Part shown: positions 1 to 12,239 of the stretch, piece after piece
How positions within the stretch are numbered: the first letter of the stretch is position 1
How the letters are laid out: every line of letters starts with the position of its first letter
NCBI GenBank assembly: GCA_964016985.1
Contig: OZ024827.1
Span: 19,175,275 to 19,239,274 of the forward strand
Reading direction: 5' to 3'
Source: Anodontia alba
Taxonomy: Eukaryota; Mollusca; Bivalvia; Lucinida; Lucinidae
Length of the DNA stretch: 64,000 nucleotides
Notes under the pieces: model-generated
What the model was told of the DNA's origin: nothing
Databases searched by the model: none
What the model saw: only the letters and a program-made list of their open reading frames with translations
Program-made: the position numbers and the translations under genes

Positions 1-720
1 CGGCCATCTTGGTCAACGAACCGTGACCGTTTTAGCAATCTTTTGTTCCCCCTAACTAAGGAGGCTCCATATGAAATTTGAGCAAAATTGGCCCATAGGC
101 TCCAGAGAAGTTGTTTGAAATTCTGAACTTTTTTCCAATACAAATGCATAAGGAAGCAAAATTGACCTTACCGTACAAAGGTCAAATGTCAATGTACGAC
201 CATTATTTTAATAATTTTGGTAGCCCTCCTGTTCCCGAAGATATATGCAAAGATTCAGCCATAAGGCATGCTCGGTTTTGGAGAAGAAAATTTTTAAAGG
301 TTTTTCCCATACAAATGCATAGGGAAGCAAACGACCTTACCGTAAAAAGGTCAAACGTCAACGTACAATAATTCTTTTAGCAATTTTGGTAGAACTCCCC
401 TCCCCGATGATTCCTGCAAAGGTTCAGCCCCATGGCATTCTCGGTTCTAGAGGAGAAGATTTTTAAAAGTTTTTACCATATATGGGCGTGGTGGCCATCT
501 TGATCAACGGACCATGACCATTTTAGCAATCTTTCGTTCCCCCATCCTAAGGAGGCTCCATATGAAATTTGAGCAAAATTGGCTCAGCGGCTTCAGAGGA
601 GAAGTCGTTTGAAAATGTTAACGGACGGACGCACGGACGACGGACGAAAAGTGATCACAATAGCTCATCCTGAGCAGAGTTCAGGTGAGCTAAAAATGTG
701 ACCGCGCCACTATATAAGGA
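1..720 (-). repeat. End of a tandem-array composite element
   Basis: There are diverged tandem units with 'accttaccgtaaaaaggtca' and 'ggccatcttggtcaacg' segments, then a terminal block rich in 'ggacggacg' and 'gtgatcacaatagctcatcctgagcag', ending 'gagctaaaaa'. It mirrors 55235-55949, where the element continues to about 57050. No coding signal is seen; the 86-codon open frame at 111-371 is just repeat sequence. Confidence 0.7.
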
Positions 721-1326
721 GAAATTTATCCCCTCCCCCCCGCCTCCAGCACCCTATTAATCCGTATAAGGATTCGGTGGCGGGGGGGCGGGGTTCCAAG
801 TGTCTTTCTGTCCGTACTAGGCTGTAAAAATTTCCAAATGTCAAGTAGAGAATTTGACGATTTTGTGAATTGTCTAAATGTCATTTAGAGAACTTAAGGA
901 ATTTGTGAATTACTAATTCCTTAAATTTCATTTTAGACACACGTGTGGAATACTAACGAAGATAGAAACTCCATTGAAATTTATCAGTAAAGGCATTTTT
1001 GTTTCTTAGATAAAAAAAATATATATATAATCATGTATAAAATGTGGTCTCGTCACTATATATAGAGAGAAAATTTTCTGAAAACAAATACAGCCTAGCC
1101 AGGATTTTTAAAACAGTGTGGAAATCAGTAATCCATAGGACAGTGTGGAAAACTATCGAAGACAGAAAATCAATGGATTTTAGTCAAAAAATAGCGATTT
1201 TTGTTTTTTTTGTTTTGAAAAACAGTTACATATAAACCATTTTAATAAAATGTAGTCGAATCGCTATATTGGGAGAGATTTTTCCCACTAGTATTCCAAG
1301 TATCCTTTCTTTTCGACTAGGCTATA

Positions 1327-1606
1327 CATTACGAAAACACGCCTATTCAAATTTATTGAAAATTTCACCACCAAAAAAACTGAACGTTTTCAGAAAAAAA
1401 TTCTGATATTTTTCCTACTTCTGCTCAAAACATAGATTGTGGGTACTCGTTAGAACCGCCTCGACGAGGCGGTTCTAACGAATACTCACAATCTATGTTT
1501 TTGAGCAGAAATATGAAAAATAATGTATACCACTGTAAACCCCACTTTTACTATATAAAAGTGGGGTTTAAGGGGGTCAAAATTATATAGGTATCTTTTC
1601 GTGGTG
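1327..1606 (+). mobile_element. Hairpin MITE (family A), copy L1
   Basis: It starts 'cattacgaaaacacgcctat' and ends 'ataggtatcttttcgtggtg', with the central inverted repeat around 'gaaccgcctcgacgaggcgg'. The mirror copy is at 54364-54643. Confidence 0.8.
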
Positions 1607-2600
1607 AAAATTCAGGGTTTTTAATGTGTCTTTCTGCCCATATTAGGCTGTAAAATATCCAAATAACAAGTTGAGAATCTGATGAATGTGAAATATCCAA
1701 ATGTCAAGTAGAGAATTTGTGAATTGTAAAAATGTCATCCAGAGAGGGAGATTTGTGAATCACCAAATTCTTTAAATTTCACAATGGACAGTATGGAATA
1801 CTAACCAAGATAGAAACTTTATTAAAATTTATCAGAAGAAGCATTATTTTTTTTCTTAGAAAAAAAGTTACATAAAAAACCATGGAAAAATGGGTCGCAA
1901 TGCATTTTAGGGAGATTTTTTTTTTCAACTAGTATTCCAAGTTTCTGTTCATATTAGGCTGTAAAATATCCAAAAATCAGTTAGAGAATTTGATGAATTT
2001 GTGAATTGTCCAAATGAAAGACTTAAGAATATGTGAATCACCAAATTCCTTAAATTCACAATGGACAGTATGGGATACTAACCAAATAGAAACTCCATTG
2101 AAATTTATCAATAAAAGCATTTTTTTTATAAAAGATTATATATAAACTATGTAAAAATGTGGGCGCGTTGCTATATAGAAAGAGAAAACTTTCTGAAAAC
2201 AAATATAGCCTACCTAGGATATTTATAAATAGTGATAAATACAGTAACCAATAGGACAGAGTGGAAAACTAACAAAGAAAGAAACTCCATGTATTGTAGT
2301 CAAAAACTAGCATTTTTTTTTTTTTTTTTTGAAAAAAAGTTACATATGAACCGTGTGTAAAAACATGTGGTTCCATCGCTATAAAGGGAGATTGTAAAAA
2401 TATCCAAATAACAAGTAGAGAATTTGAAGAATTTGTTAATTGTCCAAATGTCATCTAGAGAGTGAATTTGCAAGTCACCGAATTCCTTAAATTTCACATT
2501 GGACAGTATGGAATACTAACCAAGACAGAAACTCTATTGGAATTTATCAGTAAAAGCTATATTTTTTCTTAGAAGAAAACGTTACATATCAAACCACAGA

Positions 2601-2890
2601 TTGATTGAGTTGGGGTTCAACGACACATCAACCTTTGTGGGTCATTTTGTGTCGTCTCCCAGAGAAAGGGAGAAAAGAGACAGAAGACATAGCAGAAGAG
2701 ATGAAAGAGAGGGACAGGGAAGAAAGAGGAACAGGAATGAAAGTAAAGAAACAGAAGAAATAATAACATCAACTCCCTACCCTTTGCTGCTACAAGGATA
2801 GGAGGCCTTGCCCAACTATAAGCCAATATCAGCTGGACGCCCCGGTGACAAAAGATACATGACACCTTCGCACCACCAAACCATCCACAT
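2601..2890 (-). mobile_element. SINE-like element (tail 'gtgtcgttgaaccccaactc')
   Basis: Read on the minus strand it ends 'gtgtcgttgaaccccaactc' followed by 'aatcaat', a 3' tail shared in style with the other SINEs here. The middle is purine-rich ('agagaaagggagaaaagaga'). The open frames on both strands come from this low-complexity stretch and are not genes. The mirror copy is 53105-53395. Confidence 0.55.
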
Positions 2891-3111
2891 AAAAGCATAG
2901 AAAAAATGGGTCGCTTCGCAATAAAGGGAGAGAACTTTTTTCAACTAGTATTCCAAGTGTCTTTTTTTTTTGGACTAGGCTATAAAAATTCAAGGGTTTT
3001 CCAAGTGTCTTTCTGTCCGTATTAGACTGTAAAATATCAAAATGTCAAGTAGAGAATTTAATGAATTTGTGAATTGTCCAAATGTCCTCTAGAGAACTTA
3101 GGGAATTTGTA

Positions 3112-3834
3112 AATCAATTCTGAAAAAGCGTTTGGACCTGAGAAAGGTTTGTGCTAGGTGGGTACCTCGTTTGCTCACTGAGAAGCAAAAGACACAACGC
3201 CTTAAATGTGCCCGGGAACTTTTGAAAACATACAAAGGCTGTAATAGTCGGGTCATTTCTAACTTGCTAACAGGTGATGAAACCTGGGTGCACATGTTTG
3301 AGCCACAAAGAAGGGCTGATAATAAGCTAAAACGCCCATGTATTGCCAAGAGAACCATAAGTTAGAAGAAGATGTTCTACGCAATTTTCTTTAATGGCCA
3401 GTGTTTCTAGTGCCTTGTCCATCTGGTCATACATTCACTGGCCGAATCTACAAGAATTCTGTACTGAAGAAAGTAAAAGAGTTTTACAATAAGAAACGAC
3501 CAAGCAAAGGATGATCAGGAGTCCACCTTTTACATGACAACGCCTCCTCTCATAAGTGAGAGGTGGTTAAGTCTTTTTTGGCTTCTGAAAAGGTGAAAGT
3601 TTAAACCATCCACCTTATTCACCTGACCCGAGTCCCTGTGACTTCTTTTTATTTCCAAGGCTTAAGAAAATGCTTTCTGGAAATAAGTATACGTCTTGAA
3701 GTTCTCTTGACAGCGCTATTTATCAGTGTCTCAAACAGATATCAAAAGAAGATTATTTATCTGCTTTTTGCGACTGGGTAAAAAGGTTACAAAAATGTGT
3801 TTCAGTAAAGGGGGAATACTTTGACGGTTTGTAA
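3112..3834 (+). pseudogene. Mariner-like transposase, 5'-truncated and broken (second mariner family)
   Basis: Frames encode a conserved mariner segment: 'ARWVPRLLTEKQK', the first catalytic block 'TGDETWVHMFEP', then after stops and frameshifts 'LLHDNASSHK' and a decayed form of the third catalytic block. The N-terminal DNA-binding domain is missing. Downstream, 'cgaaacttttcgcaggaccc' + 'tcgtaa' near 3890-3906 looks like its 3' terminal repeat; no 5' partner is present. It differs from the mariner at 8535 and 19612 in sequence and terminal repeat. Its mirror is 52098-52890. It cannot make a functional enzyme. Confidence 0.85.
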
Positions 3835-4070
3835 TAAAAATATGTTTGATAAAACGTAGCACTAAGTAATCCGAACCCAGTGACGAAACTTTTCGCAGGA
3901 CCCTCGTAATAATACAATATTATAAAGTCTCAAAGACGCAAAACCTTTGACGCAGATGTAAACTTACGCCACAGAAGGACAAGCGAACTTACGTACGAAC
4001 GAACAGACGACAGGTAAAGGGAAAATTATATATCAATCGGTATCCAAGTATGCTGGAGTAATAAACAAAA

Positions 4071-4583
4071 AAGGTAAGAGAAAAGTCCAGGGAGTGCCAC
4101 AATCACAAACCGCTGCCCATCCCAGACCCAAAAAGGAAGAGGAAACCGACAAATCTAAACAAGCACAAATCAAACAAACGTACGAAAAGCACTAAGATTA
4201 GCTCTCTCTTCCCCAAGCGAGGTAATCGCAATACTAAAAGGACTAAAAAACACAAGAACAAAATGACACACGGAAAGACATACAACAAATCGCCTCGTAG
4301 AATAAACCACAAAGCAACAAAAAGTAAAACTAACACCGGGACCACCGCCTTAGAACGGTCGGTAGAGCAAACCACCGGGGTGTTTAAAGCACTTTTACAG
4401 CTAGCTAACTTCACCCTGGGTCCCGATGCTACTCTTAATACAGAAACACATAAAAATTCGGTTCGCATAAAGGCTCCCAACTCAGTCAATGCAGCAAAGC
4501 GAAAACATAAAAATCAAATTAATCACTATTATAAACAAAGACGAGTACTCATGGCTAATTCTACTGTATGCCAGAGTAAATGA
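4071..4583 (+). CDS. Lysine/arginine-rich ORF of a retroelement, probably Penelope-like
   Basis: One frame is open from just after a TAA at 4062 to the TGA at 4581, about 170 codons. The first ATG in frame is at 4263, and the open frame upstream is equally well conserved among copies. The product is very basic, with 'KRKRKPTN', 'KRTKSTKI' and 'KRTKKHKNKM', then a less charged middle and a conserved patch 'RIKAPNSVNAAKRKHKNQ'. Four copies exist in the window: here, its mirror (51422-51938), inside the RT of the Penelope-like element (62843-63088), and inverted behind it (63566-64000). That placement suggests it is the N-terminal or 5' ORF of such elements. A nucleic-acid-binding role is only a guess from charge. 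Confidence 0.5.
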   Translation, partial: KVREKSRECHNHKPLPIPDPKRKRKPTNLNKHKSNKRTKSTKISSLFPKRGNRNTKRTKKHKNKMTHGKTYNKSPRRINHKATKSKTNTGTTALERSVEQTTGVFKALLQLANFTLGPDATLNTETHKNSVRIKAPNSVNAAKRKHKNQINHYYKQRRVLMANSTVCQSK

Positions 4584-4975
4584 AAACCAATAGCTGAACC
4601 ACGGCGGGGCAAGCCAAAGACATATCGTCAAGCCCCAACCCATAATTTAAATGGAAGAATAAAGACTGATTGGGATTGTTGACTTTAAACTTTACAGTTC
4701 ATACACCACATGTCGTATGTATGTTTTAATGAAGATTCATAGTCACAATTCCCGAAAAGATGTGTGCTTTTTATTAGCAAAAGTTATTGCAGGTTTTTCC
4801 TGTTTTCCGACAAAAATGCATCTTGTGGGTACTCATTAGAATCGCCTCGCGATTCAGATGAGTACCCATAATATATGGGTTTTTTTCACAAAAACTTTAA
4901 AAAATATTTATTTAGATTCCCCTCTTATCATAAAGGTAATGTTCTTAGCCATACATCATTTTACTTTATTTCACT
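4584..4975. other. Non-coding; short hairpin at about 4813-4882
   Basis: I see no gene. At about 4813-4882, 'gtgggtactcattagaatcg' faces 'cgattcagatgagtacccat', a relative of the family A hairpin core without the family A ends. Confidence 0.5.
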
Positions 4976-5315
4976 GACCTCGGTGGCTCATTAGTAGTAT
5001 AGGGGTGGGCCACCCTATACTACTCTCATTTGAATGTGCATTTGACTGGTGATCAGAAGGGTGTGTGTTTGACCCGCTAAGGGTCCGAAAAAAAAATCGT
5101 TGAGGTTGATCATGAAACATTTCCTAAGTTCATTCTCTCCCTTCCGCTGATTCAAGAAGTATAGTCGTCAGTTTCTGGCTAAAGTACGTAGACAAGTACT
5201 GATTAACCGCCTAGAGGAATAAGCCTATCAGGTTAACTGTGGTTAGGTAAACAGACCTGCTTGGCATGAACTTTATAGTGTTTACTGGGTCGTAAAACCC
5301 CAAACCAACCAACCA
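4976..5315 (+). mobile_element. tRNA-derived SINE
   Basis: The head, 'cctcggtggctcattagtag', is A-box-like. A B-box-like 'gtgtgtttgacccgc' follows at about 5065, and the 3' end is 'gggtcgtaaaaccccaaacc' with an 'aacc' repeat tail. An extra palindrome ('agtagtataggggtgggcca' facing 'accctatactact') sits in the head. The mirror copy is 50690-51035. Confidence 0.6.
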
Positions 5316-5557
5316 ATTCTTCAGATTCCTTTTCTGACAAGATCCATGTCGTAGGTTATGGTGATTGTAGTTTTGAGACTTTATGAACTTTTCAACAATA
5401 ATTCAGCTCAGAGGTTTATACTTCTACTTCTAGTAGAATTATAAGCCTCTGGCCAGTTGTATGGGGCTATTGTTGCGTATGAAAACATCCATTTGCTGAC
5501 TTCCATGAATGTAGCGACAATGCAACTACACAGCACTGAACTGCGGCACATCTCTAA

Positions 5558-5835
5558 AGCACGAAAACACGCCTATAAAATTTTGACCCCTTTAAACCCC
5601 ACTTTTATATAGTAAAACTGGGGTTTACTGGGGTATACATTTTTTTCTTTATTTCTGCTCAAAGCATAGATTGTGGGTACTCGTTAGAACCGCCTCGACG
5701 AGGCGGTTCTAACGAGTACCCACAATCTATGTTTTGAACAGAAATTTGAAAATTATCGGAATTTTTTGTATGAAAATTTTAATTTTTTTGGTGGTAAAAT
5801 TTTCAGCATATTTGAATAGGCATGTTTTCGTAATG
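5558..5835 (-). mobile_element. Hairpin MITE (family A), copy L2
   Basis: Reversed relative to L1: the 'gggtttactggggtataca' half comes first. The core hairpin is nearly perfect. The mirror is 50170-50447. Confidence 0.85.
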
Positions 5836-6308
5836 AACTGCCACTATCTAGCGTGCGACCAGTATGACTTCAGGCGCTATTTTGTCTAAATATGCTTCTG
5901 AGGGAAGCAAGGATTCGAAAATGCAAACCGATGAGTGGAATTTATAGTTTGACTACTACGCTAAAGTTCTAAATAATTTAAACAGTAAAAATGATGGTTT
6001 CAAGCAAGAAGAGCGTAGACTAGTTAATTTTGCAAATAGGGGGCAATTCAGCAATTAAACTGCCTCCTTTAGCAAAAGTTGTTACTTCACTTTGCTAAAC
6101 TGGAAAGGCTAAATAATGAATTGTAAATTTTTTCGCATCTATCCTCAGTTCTGGGACAGACAGGCCTGAGCAAACAACGAAGACCGCGATCAGACGCTGT
6201 TCTACACTGTTTTCCACTCATCCAGCAGTGTTTTGACAGATCAGTCTGTAGTAAAATGGTGCTACTCAAATTTTAGAACAAATAATGCAGAAGTCTCAGA
6301 GGTCCCGA
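5836..6308. other. No gene seen
   Basis: Unremarkable sequence. The short stretch at 6150-6230 ('gatcagacgctgttctacac') is a diverged copy of the dispersed hairpin core found all over the window. Confidence 0.5.
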
Positions 6309-6421
6309 TACCCAGTCAGCATTCTATGTAAATCTATATCGGGCCGTCATCGGCCCGTCAGGGTAGCTGACGGGCCGATGACGGCCCGATGTAGATTTAC
6401 GTAGAATGCTAGCTGGGTATT
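6309..6421. repeat. Near-perfect 113-bp hairpin
   Basis: The arms, 'tacccagtcagcattctatg...' and '...cgtagaatgctagctgggta', with 'cgggccgtcatcggcccgtc' inside, pair almost completely around a 7-bp loop (gggtagc). It is a foldback or MITE-like element with no coding content. The mirror is at about 49585-49700. Confidence 0.8.
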
Positions 6422-6442
6422 TAGTGTAAATATAGTATTATT

Positions 6443-6783
6443 TACTGTCAAATCTCAATAACACCGATAGCTCGTTTACCATGGCAAGTTAATTCGAACT
6501 CGGTTTTGATTCTCTACGAAATTCTTTCGACAGCTCAAGAAAACAATTATATAAGGAAATTTTCTTATTTCATCATGAAATTGTGTGTTGTGCGTACCCA
6601 TCGAGACGATTCTAATGAGTACTCAACATACCATTATTGACTAGAAGATCGAAAAACATTCCCTAAATTATCGCCATTTGCTTCCTGACCTGGCGTTATG
6701 ATTAACCATCAGTGGCTCGGGCTACCCATACCTCGAACAAATTTCTATGGTCCAGGTGTTCGAATTATTGTGGTTCGACTGTA
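6443..6783. mobile_element. pogo/Tigger-style MITE
   Basis: The imperfect ends are 'tactgtcaaatctcaataac' and (complement) 'tacagtcgaaccacaataat'. An internal 'gtacccatcgagacgattct' facing 'attctaatgagtact' resembles the family A hairpin core. It abuts the next MITE at a shared TA. The mirror is 49224-49564. Confidence 0.6.
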
Positions 6784-7125
6784 CAGTCGACTCTCGTTAT
6801 CTCGAATTCCAAGGGACTCACTGAAACACTTCGAGATATCCGTACTTCGACATATCCCAGTTGAGAGAGTGAGGAAAACAATAAATTGAACGACCGCATT
6901 TAACAAATGAATATGTAATTTCACTCCTGAAGTTAGAAATATATATATAAAATAATGTGGAAAAGAGGAGAAATTGCTCCTTATAATGTGGAAAAGAGGA
7001 GAAATTGCTCCTCTTTTCCACATTATTTTATTACCTGTTGGCATAGTTTTTCCAGACCAGATTTTCAGTTCGAGATAAGCGGTAATTTGAAATAAGCGAG
7101 TTCGAGACAACAAGGTTCGACTGTA
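6782..7125. mobile_element. pogo/Tigger-style MITE with internal hairpin
   Basis: The ends are 'tacagtcgactctcgttatc' and (complement) 'tacagtcgaaccttgttgtc', with TA flanks as expected of the Tc1/mariner/pogo group. The centre holds the palindromic 'gtggaaaagaggagaaattg'. The mirror is 48888-49225. Confidence 0.7.
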
Positions 7126-7210
7126 TTTATGTTCGAGTTCTCAGAACTTCCAATGTAATTTAGAAATGTATGGCCGGCAACACGTGTGCTTTTTGTTGTT
7201 GTTTTGGTTA

Positions 7211-7449
7211 CTACAATCCCATGTCATAATCCGGGGTTCCTTTTGCATAGCTCATAAGAAAGTCTAAATGAAGTTCTTCTGGATGCATAGTCCGTTTCAC
7301 AGCTGGTAGACACTTCATTTTCTGTACCCAGTTATGAAGACAAGGGTATTTGTGGGCAGACAGTTCCATCTTTGGGAAAATTTTATGTATCACAGAAATG
7401 CGTTCCATATGAGGCCAGAGTATGAAGTCTATCAACATAGGACTATGTC
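7211..7449 (-). CDS. GSTO: GSTO left copy, last exon
   Basis: It begins after 'ctatttcag' (read on minus) as GA|CAT and ends at the TAG in 7211-7213. It encodes the C-terminal domain, 'HSPMLIDFILWPHMERI' through 'GTPDYDMGL'. Relative to the right copy it has Ile for Leu ('ISVIHK') and His for Tyr ('SAHKYP'). Confidence 0.9.
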
Positions 7450-10400
7450 CTGAAATAGAAGAGAAGAGGTACTGAAAAATACTACGTATATATATGGGGC
7501 ACATCAAGCGAAAATGTGCCTTCGGGCATACGCAAAATGTACTGATTCAGATCACCTGCACATGCGCAAAGTTTCATCCGTGCATTTGCTCTGCATTGAA
7601 ACATTCTATAGTATCCAGTTATTCTGTTTGTGTACAGCAAATGCCCTGATCAGACTGCGCGGATGCGCAGGCTAATCTGGGCCTTTGCTGTCCACATATG
7701 CCCGAAGACACGTTTTCGCATGGCGCTGCCCAGATGTCACATGTGAATAATCATTGCAGGACCTGTCGTAAACTGTGATTAATCCGCATTAAGAAACCAT
7801 GCCTATTTAAATATACTGAAAATTTTACCACCAAAGAATGAAAAAATCCATATAAAAATTCTTATATTTTTTTCATATTTCTGCTCATAACATAGATTGT
7901 GGGTAGGCGTTCGAACCGCCTCGACGAGTCGGTTCTAACGAGTACCCACAATCAATATTTTTGAGCAGACATAAGAAAAATAATGTTTACCCCTGTAAAC
8001 CCCAGTTTTTACTATATAAAAGTGGGGTTTAAAATTATATAGGCATGTTTTCGTAATGGTTTCGGTGCTTCACTCCTTTAGAGTTCGTTCGGCACCTCTG
8101 ATTTCAAAACTGGCATTTTGGAAGGTCTGATAAACCGTATCATAATACACCTGTCAGTATGCAAAAACATCAAAGTACTCCTAAAGATTTTAGCGTTATT
8201 GCCAATTTCGCTAATTGTCAACAGACAGGCTGTTCATGGACGGTTAACAAATTTACCTTGGGTGGTTCACAAACTGTCCACGGGCTGACAAATCGATTGG
8301 GGCACTCTTTGAGAGTCGACTTTACAGACTTTCGACTTTTCTGCGGGTCGTGTAACGATCTGAGTGTAAATCTGCAAATGCCATATGCAGGCTGTGTTTA
8401 CAATCGAGCCATAGTATTTGAGTTTTGAGCAGAAATTAGAAAACTCTATTGTATACCCAAGTAAACCCACGCTTTACTATATAAAAGTGGGGTTTAAGGG
8501 GGTCAAAATTAAATAGGCATGTTTTCGTGATGTACGAGGGATGTTCGAAATGAATTGCTTATTGTCCTCTAGCTCGATATCCAAGTGGGGCACGATAAAA
8601 ACCAATACATACCTGTATAAGGCTATTCAATATCTACAATATGGTGTATAAATGTACATGTTAGACTAAGTGTAAGACATAAAATTTGCCATTTGAATAC
8701 ACGCAGTCATTGACCACTGAAGTAAAAATGGTTGGTAGAAGCGTCGACAAAAAAGATGAAATACGGGCTTACATCAAAGCTCGCTCAAAACTTGGTTGTT
8801 CTTTGAAGAAGCTGATGACTGAAATTTCTACTGCTTTTGGACCTTCTTGTGTGTCTTATGACACAGTTCGGCGGTGGAAAAAGAAATTTGAGTCTGGTGT
8901 AGAGTCCATCAAAAATGCACCGAAATCAGGTAGGCCAAAATCTGCATCTCGTAAAGAAATCGTTTCCAAAATAAAGGAAATCATTGAAGGAGATGCCAGA
9001 TTTACAGTTCGTGATATTGCACGAAAGGTAGGCATATCACTATCAACGGTTCACTTTATTTTGAAGAAGCATTTGAAAGTCAGAAAGATTTCTGCTAGAT
9101 GGGTGCCACATCTGTTGACTGACGAGCAAAAGAGGCAACGGGTTAAAGTGGCCAAAAAGCTGCTTCAAATGTTTCCAAAATATGACAAAAAGCAGTTTGC
9201 CAATGTCGTCACAGGTGATGAAACCTGGGACCATTATTTTGAGCCCGTCAAAAAGGTTAGCAATAAGATCTGGGCCACTTAACACAGCAAACGCCCAATA
9301 ATTGCCAAACGTTCTTTGAGTACAAAGAAGGTTTTGTATGCAATCTTCTTCTCTGGTGAAGGAGTCGCAATAAAAGTGCCAATGAAAAAGGGCAAAAGCA
9401 ACACCGAAAGTACTACAAAGACGTAGTACTGAAGAAACTGAAAAAGTATTATCAGAAACGACGCCCTACCATTGGTTTTAAACATGTCCGTCTTCTACAT
9501 GACAACGCCCCAGCTCATACCTCCGCAATAGTTACGGCGTTTTTGAAGAAAGAAAAAGTAACTGTTTTACCTCACCCCCCGTATTCCCCAGACCTTGCCC
9601 CATGTGATTTTTTTTTGTTTCCGAAATTGACAGCATTCCTTGCTGGGCGGAAATACCAGTCCCGATAGGCACTTGGATCTGCCATTCATAAGTACCTTAT
9701 TACTGTGCCCAAATTAGCGTACCGTGACGCCTTCAAGAAGTGGATACATCGGCTGAAACTTTGCTTTTCTAGCCACGGGGAGTACTTCGAAGGCATGAAA
9801 TGAGTACTTTTGGGCTAACTTGAAATTTGAAGTCTCCAGATAGAAATAAGCAATTCATTTCGAACATCCCTCGTACATCCAGGTCTGACGCCGCAGAACT
9901 ATGAATCGTCTGTTTATGGCATTTACAGAGTTTCTTTCAGCAAACATAGAATGTTGTCTGCTACAATTTGCTTTAATGTAGCGCGTTAAGGCCATTTCAC
10001 CTGTATTTCACTTACAAGGAACAGTTGTAGTAATAAACCAACATGTAAATATGCCTAAATCAACACTAACAGCATTGGTGGGTGGATCGCGCTGAGTGTA
10101 GGCTGAGAAATGGTAGTGAACGAGGTTATAGGGTTGTTTTATTTTACCCTTAGCTTCCTGTTAGTTAAGCAAACAGTGCAGACCCTAGTCAGACGCCGCG
10201 TTCTGTGGCGTCTGATCTGGGTCTGCCCTGTTTGCCAGTCTCAGTCCAGATTTTACAGATAACCCTCTTTACACTGCACTCTGACGTCATACCGATATGA
10301 CTAGCGCGGCTACAAATAACCGTTACCTGAATGCCGTTTGATTTCATTGGTAAATAATAAAACATTACGAAAACATACTGAAATTTTTACCGCCAAAAAA

Positions 10401-12206
10401 TAAAATTTTCAGATGAAAAATTCTGATAATTTTCATATTTCTGCTCAAAACATAGACTGTGGGTACTCGTTAGAACCGCCTCCTCGAGGCGGTTCTAACG
10501 AGTACCCACAATCTATGTTTTTGAGCAGAAATAAGAATAATAATGTATACCCCTGTAAACCCCAGTTTTACTATATAAAAGTGGGGTTTAAGGGTGTCAA
10601 AATTATATAGGCATGTTTTCGTGATGTCACGGGGATAACTACCTTAAGGAAATTTTGGTGTTTGTATACTATGGCTCGATTGTAAACAATCGACCCAAAT
10701 AATTTACTTTTTCGCCTGTGTATAGCTGTTTGCTGTCGAAACAAGACCAGATTTAATTCATTCGTAATTCTCAACTTAGAAGTGGAGACCCCTAACCTCA
10801 CCAGCCCACTGCATGTTACATGTATGATGTATAATCATACAACGTCATATATGTGGTAACGAATGAGGCACGCTGAATTTGAGTCCTCCGTGAAATCACC
10901 TGACCAGTAAATGACACCAAAATCTGACCAATCAAACTAGCTTACCAGTTAACGGTAATGTTATTGCTTAGACAAACACTATTACCTTTGTGCTTTTTCA
11001 TTGATAAATACAGGTACGAATGCAGTTTTCATTGACAAATACAGGTATCACGATATTGTTTGTCTAAGGATTTACGCATGGGCGTGGTTATAGCCTTCTG
11101 ACGGAGGAGTCAAATTACGATCGTGGTCTTCTTTGTTTGAACATGGTATATGGGAATGCTGCAGAATGTATAAGTACAGTCGAACTTCAATGACTCAAAC
11201 ATCTTTGAACCCTATAAATTTATTCACGACATTGGTTTTTCGGGGCACTGAGAGTTACATGTGGTCTTAGGGCCAGGTCAGGAGGCGAATGTGGATGATT
11301 TAGGAATGTTGTTTCAATCTTCTATAAAATTATGTTACGTCGAAGATACTCATTAGAATCGCATCATTCTAATGAGTAACCACAACATATATTTTGACGG
11401 TAACATAAGATTTCCCTTAAATATTTGCTTTCTTGGGCTATCGGAATAATAAAAACGGATTCGAATCGCCACGCCATCACGAAAACACACCTATATAATT
11501 TTGACCCCCTTAAACCACCCCCCACCTTTTATATAGTAAAACTGAGGTTTACAGGGGTATACATCATTTTTCTTATTTTGCTAAAAAAATATGTGTGGGT
11601 ACTCCTTAGAACCTCCTCGCCGAGGCGGTTCTAACGAGTGCCCTTAATTTATGTTTTGAGCAGAAATATGAAAAATAGCAGATTTTTTTATCTGAATTTT
11701 TTCTTTTTATGGTTGTAAAATTTTTAATATATTTGAATGGGCGTGTTTTCGTAATGCAATAAACGAGCTATCGGTGTTCCGAGTCATTGAAGTTTTACTA
11801 TATAAATGTATGCCAAACAGGAAATCTCAGGGCAAGGCCATGCATATGTGCGTGCTGTTCTACTCTGCGCACATACAAAACGCAATCTGTTCTTCCCGGC
11901 AGCTATAGCCTTATTACAACTTACCGCCAAAATATATCCCACCTCTGTCTTTAATTTCTTTCTCAAATGTGTTAAGCCCGGCGTGAAATCTTTCTAAATC
12001 TCTTCTATTCTCACCCAAGGAAAACAGAGCACCATAATAGGGACCTGTTACCTGTTGATTACAAATCAAATACACAAAAAATTTGCATGTTCAAAGTCTA
12101 AGAAAAGACAGAAAATGCATTTGTAACACACTATACTCCTAACAACATAAATGCTAGCCTAGCTACTAGGCCAATATATAAGTATGTTTGTCACTTTTTG
12201 TTTACT

Positions 12207-12239
<33 letters not shown>

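Larger units (their letters stand above)
721..3108. repeat. AT-rich tandem/dispersed repeat block, roughly 400-bp units
   Basis: Recurring phrases mark diverged units: 'caaatgtcaagtagagaatt', 'ccttaaatttcacaatggac', 'gaaactccattgaaatttat' and 'ccaagtgtctttctgtccg'. They repeat at about 840, 1680, 1980, 2400 and 3030. The block is interrupted by a hairpin MITE (1327-1606) and a SINE (2601-2890). The same family fills 52900-55230 and 57057-58200. No gene is seen in it. Confidence 0.75.

Noticed and set aside
4103..4489. 128-codon minus-strand ORF
   Set aside because: Shadow of the lysine-rich plus-strand ORF; Leu/Val/Phe-rich as expected of antisense to AAR/AAY codons.
8159..8428. 89-codon ORF next to the half MITE
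   Set aside because: Ends in MITE sequence and contains no recognisable motif; the mirrored copy is not open over the same length.
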